Origin: Chalciporus piperatus
Taxonomy: Eukaryota; Basidiomycota; Agaricomycetes; Boletales; Boletaceae
Reading direction: 5' to 3'
Length of the DNA: 64,000 bases
Assembly: GCA_038093975.1 (NCBI GenBank)
Contig: JBBPTG010000022.1
Location: forward strand, 1 to 64,000
Shown here: one piece after another, positions 1 to 8,448 of the stretch
How the letters are laid out: every line of letters begins with the position of its first letter
Numbering within the stretch: position 1 is the first letter of the stretch
Position numbers and translations under genes: made by a program
The notes under the pieces: model-generated
Databases searched by the model: none
What the model was told of the DNA's origin: nothing
What the model saw: only the letters and a program-made list of their open reading frames with translations

Positions 1-215
1 TTTTGTACACTTTTGCTACACTCAATCACTACACATTTTCCCACACTTTGGACTACACTTTTACTACGCTTTTTTGTACACTTTTGCTACACTCACACAA
101 CACACTTTCCCACACTTTGGACTACACTTTTACTACGCTTTTTTGTACACTTTTGCTACACTCAATGCTAATACACTTTCCTACTAGTACACTTTTGACT
201 ACACTTCTTTTTTAA
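1..215. repeat. Short tandem repeat, about 70 bp period
   Basis: Three imperfect copies begin at about 1, 72 and 141. Each starts with TTTTGTACACTTTTGCTACA and carries T-rich tracts and CTTTGGACTACAC motifs. The third copy degenerates after about 180. The open frame through it is only the repeat being translated and is not a gene. The array may extend left of the window. Confidence 0.85.
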
Positions 216-326
216 ACACTTTTCTATGAATTATCATAAAATGTCACTAATTACCATGATTATTGTGAAATATAAGAAATATCATCTAATACACATGATG
301 AGAGGGTCAAGTATTTATCACAAATA

Positions 327-1975
327 TCAACAAATCTGAAGAATATAAGAAATTCCATGAAATTGTTGACAAATATGTACTTTGTTCTGAAAATTATGAG
401 AATTTTCAGGGAGAGGTTTTTCCTGATGCAGTCCTGACAGTTTCGAGATGCTCTGAGCGCGGAATATTACGTGGGTTAGTGGATGGTATATCAAGAAAAG
501 GTCACCCATCTGCCCGTCGTTCTTGTCACCCTCGATGTCCTCGTCCTCGTATTCGATCGCTTCTTCATCGTCTACGGATTCCTCGGCGGCGGCGGTCTCG
601 TTTTCGCCACGTTTCATGGCTCGAGAGGTGCAGCTAGCGGGACTTTGGGACCGTGCAATGGACGAGATGGTATCCCGCCGTTTGCGGGGTGTCTAAGACT
701 CCTGGGTGACGAGCGCCGAGCGAACATTGTTAATCCAGTCCGTTACTTCACCCAGAATTTCCAACAGGGTGCCGTCCAAGCAAGTCTTCGCGGTAATGAA
801 TCCGGCAGTCGCGTACGGCATACCATCGAATTGAATGTCTTGTCCTGCAACAGGTCAGATACGATGTGTTACGATCACTCATTCTTTCTTTCTTTGTTAC
901 CTTGTACTAAGTCCTAGTCGCTGGTTCAAGTCCTGCCTAGGCCTCTTATTTCTTACCTTGCTTTAGTCAGCGAACATTCCTTAATGTTCTTTCACCTTCC
1001 ACGCTTCGTCATCGCTGACTCGTATACTTACCGAGCATGACTCATTCCTATTTGTCATGACTTGTTCTTACGTATTCTGACTTGTTCTATGCCTGCCCTT
1101 AACTCGTTTCTTCACTTATATAAACCCTCGAGTTTCCTCCTGTAACCCTAACTTAGACCTACGCAATCTAGCCTGGTTACTCCTCGCTTCCCTTGAACCC
1201 TCTGAGAGTCACCGTCCCACTCTTGAACGGACGCTAGGCCTTAACGTGGACATCCCATCGTTAGGCTATCCTTGAAACCCTTGTCTTTGACTAGGCTTTT
1301 GCGTCTACGCTTTGACCTACCCGGTACAAGCGTAACACGATGTCGGTGATCGACCCCGATCGAAAGCAAATGTAATGACCCAGTCGATCGGGGTCCTCAA
1401 CAGTACCGTGAACATGTACGAGCGTGTCCCGTGCAGCGTGGTCCCGAAATTTCTATATCAATGCGTCCAGCGCCTCATTATACTCCCCAATCGTCGTGTC
1501 CGTCTCCGATATAACGTTCTTTCCGAGTCTCGTCCCTGTTAAAGGTTTCGAATCAGCATATACAGCCACGTTACAATGAAACAATCCTACAAAACCCTTT
1601 CGTCTGCAAATATTTGTCCACGAATTGCGCACACTCCATAATTTGTTTCGACATCGACGCAAGCACGTCAACCATGCCACGGATCGTGTAGTTCGCCGTC
1701 CTTGATGAGGAGCTCGTAAATTTCCCGCAATGAAACCCCAGCCAATGCAATCTTTGCGTATGGGTGAACCAAGTATATCACGGCCATGCTGTGTCAATAC
1801 TATTTGAACGTTGAACGTACATTTGCGAGTTCGGTTACCAAGGTATTGAATACCTTGAATGGCTGGAGATACGTTGAATTGATGTTGTCGATGCATTGCA
1901 GTGACGTGGCCTTGGTCTGTTCGCGAGGATGGTCGCGCAGAGCGCCGTCAAGGAGGATGAAACGTCAGCGATGCG
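327..1975 (-). pseudogene. Decayed NLR-like (fungal STAND/NACHT N-terminal region) gene
   Basis: Read on the minus strand from about 1975, several short exons in different frames together match the helical N-terminal region that precedes NACHT in many basidiomycete NLR-like proteins. Recognisable pieces are a HPYAKIALAGVSL-type helix near 1780, a KNVISETDTTIGEY stretch near 1500, KFRDHAARDTLVHVH near 1440, and GMPYATAGFITAKTCLDGT followed by DWINN left of 862. A TAG lies just before KFRD (about 1454) and another stop follows DWINN. No Walker A motif is found further on, only acidic low-complexity sequence to about 500. The solo LTR at 867-1337 sits in what looks like an intron (donor near 1390, acceptor TTGCAG near 845). 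The family call rests on remembered motif patterns, so it is probable, not certain. Confidence 0.5.
867..1337 (+). mobile_element. Solo LTR of Ty3/gypsy element 1
   Basis: A 471-bp LTR begins TGTTACG and ends CGTAACA. It is flanked by a perfect 5-bp target duplication CGATG (862-866 and 1338-1342), so it is a complete insertion later reduced to one LTR. It carries a TATATAAA box at 1117-1124. It matches the LTR at 2148-2617 over its whole length but in the opposite orientation. It lies within the NLR-like pseudogene. Confidence 0.9.
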
Positions 1976-2147
1976 ATTGGGTGGGGGGGAATGGTGTGCG
2001 TACCCAGTTTTCCCAACCTTGGGGTAGCCTGGAACTCGAAGGGCTTCACCATTATCTAACCTGGTTTGGCTAGGGTTATTGTGTGCACAGCCGAAACTTC
2101 AATCAACAAGCATTATGATTTAAGTATCGCAGCTGGATGAAAGCCTC

Positions 2148-2617
2148 TGTTACGCTTGTACCGGGTAGGTCAAAGCGTAGACGCGAAGCCTAGTCAAAGA
2201 CAAGGGTTTCAAAGGTAGCCTAACGATGGGATGTCCACGTTAAGGCCTAGCGTCCGTTCAAGAGTGGGACGGTGACTCTCAGAGGGTTCAAAGGAAGCGA
2301 GGAATGACCAAGCTAGATTGTGTAGGTCTAAGTTAGGGTTACAGGAGGAAACTCGAGGGTTTATATAAGTGAAGAAACGAGTTAAGGGCAGGCATAGAAC
2401 AAGTCAGAATACGTAAGAACAAGTCATGACGAATAGGAATGAGTCATGCTCGGTAAGTATACGAGTCAGCGATGACGAAGCGTGGAAGGTGAAAGAACAT
2501 TAAGGAATGTTCGCTGACTAAAGCAAGGTAAGAAATAAGAGGCCTAGGCAGGACTTGAACCAGCGACTAGGACTTAGTACAAGGTAACAAAGAAGGAAAG
2601 AATGAGTGATCGTAACA
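2148..2617 (-). mobile_element. 3' LTR of Ty3/gypsy element 1
   Basis: This 470-bp sequence is the reverse complement of the solo LTR at 867-1337, with TG...CA ends. It directly follows the element 1 internal region on the minus strand, with a G-rich tract (ACGGGGGTAA) just before the LTR that could be the polypurine tract. The bases beyond it are GCCTC (2143-2147). The matching copy at the 5' end cannot be tested because that half of the element is missing. Confidence 0.85.
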
Positions 2618-2662
2618 TTACCCCCGTATTAGAATCAAGTCATCGACGAAGATAAAAACTAG

Positions 2663-3829
2663 TCAAATGCTTAACCCGTAATGACCAGGAGAACCGGTCA
2701 TGTTTGCATATCCGACATCGTCGGTTGGATCATCTCCGTCATAGAGAGTGGCGTCGTCGTCGTCGCGTGAATTAGCCTCACCCGAGATACAGGTATAGAG
2801 TGGAGGGGGGCGTCGAGCAGCTCGATTGGTATTGGTTGATCGGCGCGAACGGGAAGAGGGTGCAACAGGTGGTGTGGTTGTATGTCTTTGTCCACGCCTA
2901 AGTGGGCAACGACCTTGAATGTGACCGGGTGCCCAGCGGAAGCACATGGGACACTGGTATACGGGACAGTGGACACGTATATGGCCCAGTCGGTGACATA
3001 CGAAGCAGGCATCATGGTACTGGGGATGTGAGGTGGATAAAGGTATGGTGCCAGTCCGTTGTCGTTGTGAGGTAATGTGGTTACGTTCTGCACGAAAGAA
3101 GACTGCTTCCTCTTCATCGTTCAAAGGGGAGCTAGACGCGGAAGGAGTCGACGAGGGGAGAGATGAGGTAGAAACTCCGATGACAGGGGTTGGAGATTGA
3201 GCCGCAGAGGCGGATTCTCTGAGGTAGCGATCTAGGTCATTCAGAAACTCCGGCATCCGTAGCTCATAGAGAGCAATGCTGAGGTTGGTAATTAGATCAC
3301 TGTGGATGTTGCGGAGGGAGGCAGCTTCTGAATGAGCTTGGTGAACCGTCGTCAGGGAAGGAGGAAGATTGGCGAGACGAGATGCTTGCAGGTAGGCACG
3401 GTAGAGGGCAAAGAGGGGTGACCCCAGATCAAGGTGGGCGCCGATGGGTACAGAGAGACGTGAGTCAAGTAAGAATTGGGACATACGATCCATGACGGCA
3501 TTGTCCATCAACTCGTCACGAAGACGATGGGCGGCGAGTGGTAATTCAACGGACAAGATTCTGACGGTGGGAATAGCGGCAATATGAGTGGGGGCATCTA
3601 GGTCTTCCTGTAAGACTGGCCATCCAGCGGGGTTTAGTGGAAGACCAGTGGTATTCCATCCAGCCTCAGCGACGGTTGGGCTAGCGGGTTCGGGGGAAGA
3701 GGGACGAGTGGGTTGAATAGGTAGAGAATGAATAGGTAAACCAGGGGGGTAAGTAGGAGAAGAAGAAGAACGAGAAAGAGAAGAGATAGAAGACATAGTG
3801 GTTGACGAAGGGGTAGTAGGAGCAGACAT
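2663..3829 (-). CDS. Extra zinc-knuckle ORF downstream of pol, element 1
   Basis: A 388-residue protein starts at the ATG at 3829. The N-terminal third is Ser/Pro-rich and low complexity, the middle looks helical (about residues 70-220), and the C-terminal part has two adjacent CCHC-like knuckles: CFVCHRLGHIRVHC, then CPMCFRWAPGHIQGRC. It ends in an Arg/Thr-rich basic stretch and an acidic tail. It lies after pol and before the 3' LTR, not in the usual gag position. The ATG begins four bases after the pol stop (TGA AACT ATG), which suggests translation by reinitiation. The open frame continues upstream to 4051, overlapping pol in another frame. Nucleic-acid binding is inferred from the knuckles; its role in the element is unknown. 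Confidence 0.65.
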   Translation of the reverse strand: MSAPTTPSSTTMSSISSLSRSSSSPTYPPGLPIHSLPIQPTRPSSPEPASPTVAEAGWNTTGLPLNPAGWPVLQEDLDAPTHIAAIPTVRILSVELPLAAHRLRDELMDNAVMDRMSQFLLDSRLSVPIGAHLDLGSPLFALYRAYLQASRLANLPPSLTTVHQAHSEAASLRNIHSDLITNLSIALYELRMPEFLNDLDRYLRESASAAQSPTPVIGVSTSSLPSSTPSASSSPLNDEEEAVFFRAERNHITSQRQRTGTIPLSTSHPQYHDACFVCHRLGHIRVHCPVYQCPMCFRWAPGHIQGRCPLRRGQRHTTTPPVAPSSRSRRSTNTNRAARRPPPLYTCISGEANSRDDDDATLYDGDDPTDDVGYANMTGSPGHYGLSI

Positions 3830-3833
3830 AGTT

Positions 3834-4344
3834 TCAGCGGCGAGTTTTGTGTCTGACAGAAGATGGGGATCTTGAGGAAGAAGGGAATGCGGATGGATGA
3901 GCTCTCTTATAGTTTTCAAGAACGTCCTTGGCGTGGGTAAGGTCTGTCTCTTTGAGCCAGCGATCTTCGTCAGCAGTATATCCTTTCCAGCGAACCAGGT
4001 ACGAGTAGTGTCCGGAGAAACTTCGGTGTCGGAGAATCTTTTCGATCTCATACTCTTCTTCGCCTTCTATCAAGTCAGGTGGTGGAGCCGGGAAGTTCGG
4101 TCCGTGTACGGGGTTTTCGCGATAGGGTGATAACAGAGAAGCATGAAACACGGGGTGGATTTTCCACGTTTGTGGGAGGCGGAGTTTATAAGATAGCGGG
4201 GATAAGACCTGCGTGATGGTAAAGGGTCCTTCTCGTTTCGGGGCGACCTTTGGGGAAGTGAGGGACCGTTTGAGGTTTCTTGCTTCTAGCCAGACTTTGT
4301 CTCCTTTGGCAAATGGTTTGAACTTCTGTCGAGTTCGTGCGGAC
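3834..4344 (-). pseudogene. C-terminal remnant of Ty3/gypsy pol with chromodomain (element 1)
   Basis: About 170 residues remain open up to the junction with element 2 at 4344. They contain the end of integrase (KGDKVWLEARNLK, the KREGPFTI/LSYKLRLP region and KIHPVFHASLLSPY) followed by a chromodomain (EEEYEIEKILRHR, YLVRWKGY, DRWLKETDL). This order is typical of chromoviruses. Protease, reverse transcriptase, RNase H and the integrase core are missing because the sequence to the right is element 2. The stop codon is TGA at 3836-3834, directly followed by the zinc-knuckle ORF. Confidence 0.85.
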
Positions 4345-4798
4345 TGTTATGACTGAGTCACAACACAGCGGGGACTTAAGGCAACACTAAGCCTTTGCGA
4401 AGGAATATGCTGAGTACTAAAGCTTAATTGCGGTGAAGCAACAAATGGATTAGACTGGGGTCTGTGATAAGTACAGGGCTACTTATATACTATTGAGAAG
4501 TGCGCACAGACCAACAGCCGAATAAGGAAATCATAAAGGGAAAGATAGATAAGGTAAGTGGGACGATGATAAGAAAAGGTACCAGGCACGGATTAGGGTC
4601 TAGGCCATGACATCATTGCTGACTCATCTAAGTCTGGACCTTTGTCACGTGACCTGATTATGTAATAGTTTACGTAATGCTACAGGGACTACCGGAGCGG
4701 ATTAAGATGAATCCGGCTTGCCCCTAAGTTGTAGACAAAGTCCAGAGTTCGAATACCGTTGTAGGCAAAAGTTTGAAAAGTTTTTAAATACTATAACA
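4345..4798 (-). repeat. Element 2, 3' LTR
   Basis: 454-bp LTR at the 3' end of the minus-strand element. It carries the same TATATAAG box and AGTCTAATCCA sequence (plus-strand TGGATTAGACT at 4446-4456) as the 5' LTR. It is joined directly to the element 1 pol remnant. Confidence 0.92.
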
Positions 4799-4812
4799 CT
4801 ATCCCCTCTCTA
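4799..4812 (-). other. Element 2 polypurine tract
   Basis: The minus strand reads AGAGAGGGGATAG immediately before the 3' LTR. This is a purine run in the expected place for priming plus-strand DNA synthesis. The pol stop TAG (4812-4810) overlaps its start. Confidence 0.75.
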
Positions 4813-7800
4813 GGAATCGCATTCCAGGCGATTCGGCAACTTGCGCTTCGGAACCTCTGTCAGATTTTCGTATTTTTGGAACAAGGCAGAGAAATTTCCC
4901 ATGGTCATGTTGATTCGACGTGGGGCGGACGGGTGCTTTTTGTGAAAAGCTTTGACAGCTTCGGGTGCATTTGACAAATGCGCTGCCTTTTCCCATGTAC
5001 GGTCCGATATGTCCCAGCCTTTCCAATGAACCAGGTACTCTAACTGTCCTTGTTTAACCTGAGATTTCACTACGTAATCCACCTCATACTCTTCTTCTCC
5101 CTCTTGGTTGACTACTACCGGATCCGGAAGACGGACCGGTTGCCCTTCCAACGGTTCTTTAGCCGGTTTGACCCGTTTGACATTAACCGTGGGATGGATA
5201 TGCATAGAATTGGGCAAGTCTAGTGTGACTGCATTGGGAAGGACTTTTGTGATTTTATAAGGTCCGATCCAATTTTGTGTCATCTTTTTGGAGGGATAAG
5301 GTAGTTTGAGGTTATCCGTGGATAACATAACGAAATCTCCGATTTGATAATCTGGAGCTTCGGACCGATGCTTGTCCGCTTGCTCTTTCATCCGGTTCTG
5401 AGTTTCTTCTAACGCCTGCTCTACTTCTTTGTGTGCCTTTCCACATTTCTCTAAGAATGTGCCAGCCGGAGATGAATCGCCTTCGAATCCCATGCGTGGG
5501 AAGTAGTTTTTTGTTATAGCGAAGGGAATCGTTCCGGTGGCAGTGGAGAGGGAGGAATTATGATGGAACTGCGCTATCTTTAACCAATCAGCCCATTCCG
5601 TTTGACGTTTAGCCACGTAAGCGCGGAGATACTGCTGAAGTTCTCGGTTCATACGCTCCGTTTGGCCATCGGTTTGGGGGTGATAAGCGGTTGACAGCTT
5701 CTGTTCTATTCCTAGAAGGGTGCAAAGCTGTGAAGTAAACTCCGATGCAAATTGCGGTCCTCGATCTGAAACAATCGAAGAGGGAAGTCCGTGTCTACAC
5801 CAAACATTGTCTCTAAATAGAATAGCTAGTTCTTTCGAAGAAATTGTCTTTTTACAAGCGATAAACTCTACTTCTTTAGAGAAGCGATCTACAATTACAC
5901 AAATAGCGTCAAAGCCACGTGATTTAGGAAAACCCGTGGTAAAGTCTATAGATATATCCTTCCATGGTTCTTTCGGAACGGGAAGAGGAATTAACTTGCC
6001 AGTCTGTGCAGTTGACTTTCCCTTCGTGAGGGCGCACGTCTGACAATGTTCTACGTAAGTTTTAACGTCCTTTGTGACACCAGGCCACGAGAAATAACGA
6101 GTAACCAAATGCAAAGTACGTCCTTGGCCACCATGGCCGCCAATAGGAGAATCATGAAGGATTGTGAGTAGTTTAGTACGTAAAGAAATAGGAACGAAAA
6201 CTTTGTTTTTGTCATTTTTAAATACTATAGACCCCTCGTCAAAAACGAAGCCATCTAGAGTATCATTTTTTATTTTTTCTGATTCATTTTGTATTTCGTC
6301 ATAAATAGGTGAAGAAAGAGTAATCGTATTAATAAAGACAGAAGCAGGAAGTACAGTAATATTTTTGTTGTGGTCGGGATCTGCTTCTCCGTGATCTTCT
6401 CGACGAGATAAAGCGTCAGCCCTTCCATTTGTAGCACCTGGTTTATAAATAATCGAGTAATTATACTCTGAGAGCAACGCATTCCAGCGTGCTTGACGTG
6501 GGCTCAGAGTTTGGGGAGATTTCCAATATTCGAGATTCTTGTGATCAGTCCAAATCTCGAAATGTTCTCGACCCATTAGATAATGTCTCCATTCCTGCAA
6601 AGCCCGAATGACAGCTAGAAGTTCCTTGTCATAAACCGGGTAGTTCTTCTCGGCAGAACTAAAGGAATGGGAAATGAAGGCACAAGGCCTCCAGAGGCCA
6701 TCATCACATTTAACCGAGAGCACAGCTCCCGTTGCAATATCACTCGCGTCCGTTTCTACTCTGACTTCTTTAGAGCGGTCAGGATAAGCTAAAAGCGGAG
6801 CGGTAGTGAATTGCTGCTTCAGCTTGTCAAAAGCTTGCTGTTGCTCCGGTCCCCACCGGTACGGTGTGTCCTTTTTGGTAAGGTCATTCAAGGGACGAGC
6901 AATGTCAGCGAAGCCTTGAATGAAGCGTCGGTAGAAGTTCGCCAATCCTAAAAAGGACTGAACGCCCTTCAACCGAGTTGGTGCCGGCCAGTCCAAAATA
7001 GCCTGCACTTTTGAAGTGTCCATCTCTACGCCTTTCTGGGAGATAACCATTCCCAAGAAATCTACGGAATCCACCGCGAAGCTACACTTCTCTGGTTTTA
7101 CGTAAAGATCGTTCTCTCTGAGACGTTGCAATACGGTTTTAACTATTTCTAAGTGCTCTGCTCTAGTTTTTCCGAACGTAAAGATCATGAGATCGTCGAT
7201 ATAAATAATAAGAACCCCATGAAGATCGCTAAATAGATCGTTCATCATTTGTTGGAATGTGGGGGGAGAGTTCGTAAGTCCAAAGTACATAACGACAGGT
7301 TCGTAAGCGCCAAATGGAGTAACGAAAGCTGCCTTCCATTCGTCACCTTCTTTTATTCTAACATTATTATAACCCCAACGTAGGTCCATTTTAGTAAACA
7401 TATCAGCTCCTTTGAGCTGGTCTATAAGTCCGGAAATGAGGGGAAGAGGGTAAGCGTTTTTGACAGTTCCCTCATTTACATAACGATAGTCCATAACTAA
7501 TCTCTTTTTTCCGTCCTTTTTTGGAATAAAGAAAACAGGAGATGTCTGAGGGGATTTCGACGGACGAAGATATCCTTTCGATAACTCCTTATCGATGAAC
7601 TTTTTGACGTCATCAAGTTCCTGTTCGGACATCGGAATCACCCGACCCTTTTTGGGAACGAAATCAGGCTTGAGATCTATTGCGTGGTCCCACGCCTTTC
7701 GGGTAGGCATACGCTCACTCTCTTGCTCTGAGAAGACGTCTAAGTACTCGTGGAGTTCTACTGGGACTTTCTCGGTGAGCCCCGCCTCAAACACTCGACG

Positions 7801-8448
7801 AATAGAAAACGAACGATTCAAATGATAGTTGACTACTTTGCACTGATCCGTACAGCGTGTGAATCGTACTCGTTTGACCACCCAATCGATTTCAGGGTTG
7901 TGCCTCTCGAGCCAATCATAGCCGATGATCATGTGATGAGTGCCAAGTACAGAAACAAAAGCGTCCATATGCTCGAAATGTCCATTGTGTCCCAAAACAA
8001 GTGAAACCTTGTGAGTGACACCGCCTATCGCTCCCTCTGAGCCGTCGGCGTTGTACACTGGAATAGGAAAAGGAAGTTCTTCCAGTGTCAAACCATGTCG
8101 CTCACAGAACGATTTATCTATAAAAGTTTCGGTTGCGCCGGAATCCAACAGAGCGGCAAACTCCATTTTCTTCCATTGCTCCCCTTTATCGTACATAATA
8201 GTAATAGCGAGATCCAGCTCGTTTTTCCGATTCTGATTCCTTACATGTATTTTTGATGGGATTTCTTTTTTCGAATAATTTACCTTAAGGGAATTAAGCA
8301 CGAATTGTTTTACTTCTGTCGCCACGCCACTAAGGGACGCCCTTTCAGAAGAAGAAGAAAAGTTATATTGAAACGGAACACAAGGAGTAGTACTAATACA
8401 ACCATTTGGTACACTATGTCCGAGCCGCCGAGAACCCATTTCTCTCAT
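4810..8448 (-). CDS. pol: Pol polyprotein of element 2 (protease, RT, RNase H, integrase, chromodomain)
   Basis: An uninterrupted 1212-residue polyprotein. In order it has an aspartic protease (LLDSGATETFID, near residue 100), reverse transcriptase (FGLTNSPPTFQQMM, IIYIDDLMIF), RNase H (VETDASDIATGAVLS), integrase with an HHCC zinc finger (GGHGGQGR ... CQTCALTKGK), the DDE core (ISIDFTTGFPK, SDRGPQFASEF, YHPQTDGQTERMNREL), a GPY/F module (NWIGPYKI) and a C-terminal chromodomain (EEEYEVDYVV, YLVHWKGW, RTWEKAAHL). Protease-RT-RH-IN-chromodomain order is diagnostic of chromoviruses. The ATG at 8448 overlaps the gag stop as ATGA. Pol is in the -1 frame relative to gag, and that frame is open upstream through the slippery site at 8460-8466, so the true product may be a Gag-Pol fusion. 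No lesion is visible. Confidence 0.95.
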   Translation of the reverse strand: MREMGSRRLGHSVPNGCISTTPCVPFQYNFSSSSERASLSGVATEVKQFVLNSLKVNYSKKEIPSKIHVRNQNRKNELDLAITIMYDKGEQWKKMEFAALLDSGATETFIDKSFCERHGLTLEELPFPIPVYNADGSEGAIGGVTHKVSLVLGHNGHFEHMDAFVSVLGTHHMIIGYDWLERHNPEIDWVVKRVRFTRCTDQCKVVNYHLNRSFSIRRVFEAGLTEKVPVELHEYLDVFSEQESERMPTRKAWDHAIDLKPDFVPKKGRVIPMSEQELDDVKKFIDKELSKGYLRPSKSPQTSPVFFIPKKDGKKRLVMDYRYVNEGTVKNAYPLPLISGLIDQLKGADMFTKMDLRWGYNNVRIKEGDEWKAAFVTPFGAYEPVVMYFGLTNSPPTFQQMMNDLFSDLHGVLIIYIDDLMIFTFGKTRAEHLEIVKTVLQRLRENDLYVKPEKCSFAVDSVDFLGMVISQKGVEMDTSKVQAILDWPAPTRLKGVQSFLGLANFYRRFIQGFADIARPLNDLTKKDTPYRWGPEQQQAFDKLKQQFTTAPLLAYPDRSKEVRVETDASDIATGAVLSVKCDDGLWRPCAFISHSFSSAEKNYPVYDKELLAVIRALQEWRHYLMGREHFEIWTDHKNLEYWKSPQTLSPRQARWNALLSEYNYSIIYKPGATNGRADALSRREDHGEADPDHNKNITVLPASVFINTITLSSPIYDEIQNESEKIKNDTLDGFVFDEGSIVFKNDKNKVFVPISLRTKLLTILHDSPIGGHGGQGRTLHLVTRYFSWPGVTKDVKTYVEHCQTCALTKGKSTAQTGKLIPLPVPKEPWKDISIDFTTGFPKSRGFDAICVIVDRFSKEVEFIACKKTISSKELAILFRDNVWCRHGLPSSIVSDRGPQFASEFTSQLCTLLGIEQKLSTAYHPQTDGQTERMNRELQQYLRAYVAKRQTEWADWLKIAQFHHNSSLSTATGTIPFAITKNYFPRMGFEGDSSPAGTFLEKCGKAHKEVEQALEETQNRMKEQADKHRSEAPDYQIGDFVMLSTDNLKLPYPSKKMTQNWIGPYKITKVLPNAVTLDLPNSMHIHPTVNVKRVKPAKEPLEGQPVRLPDPVVVNQEGEEEYEVDYVVKSQVKQGQLEYLVHWKGWDISDRTWEKAAHLSNAPEAVKAFHKKHPSAPRRINMTMGNFSALFQKYENLTEVPKRKLPNRLECDS

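Noticed and set aside
483..917. 144-codon open frame on the plus strand
   Set aside because: It is antisense to the better-supported NLR-like pseudogene and runs into the solo LTR.
867..2617. The 470-bp inverted repeats as terminal repeats of a DNA transposon
   Set aside because: The left copy has its own 5-bp target duplication and each copy has TG...CA ends and an internal TATA box, so they are LTRs in opposite orientation.
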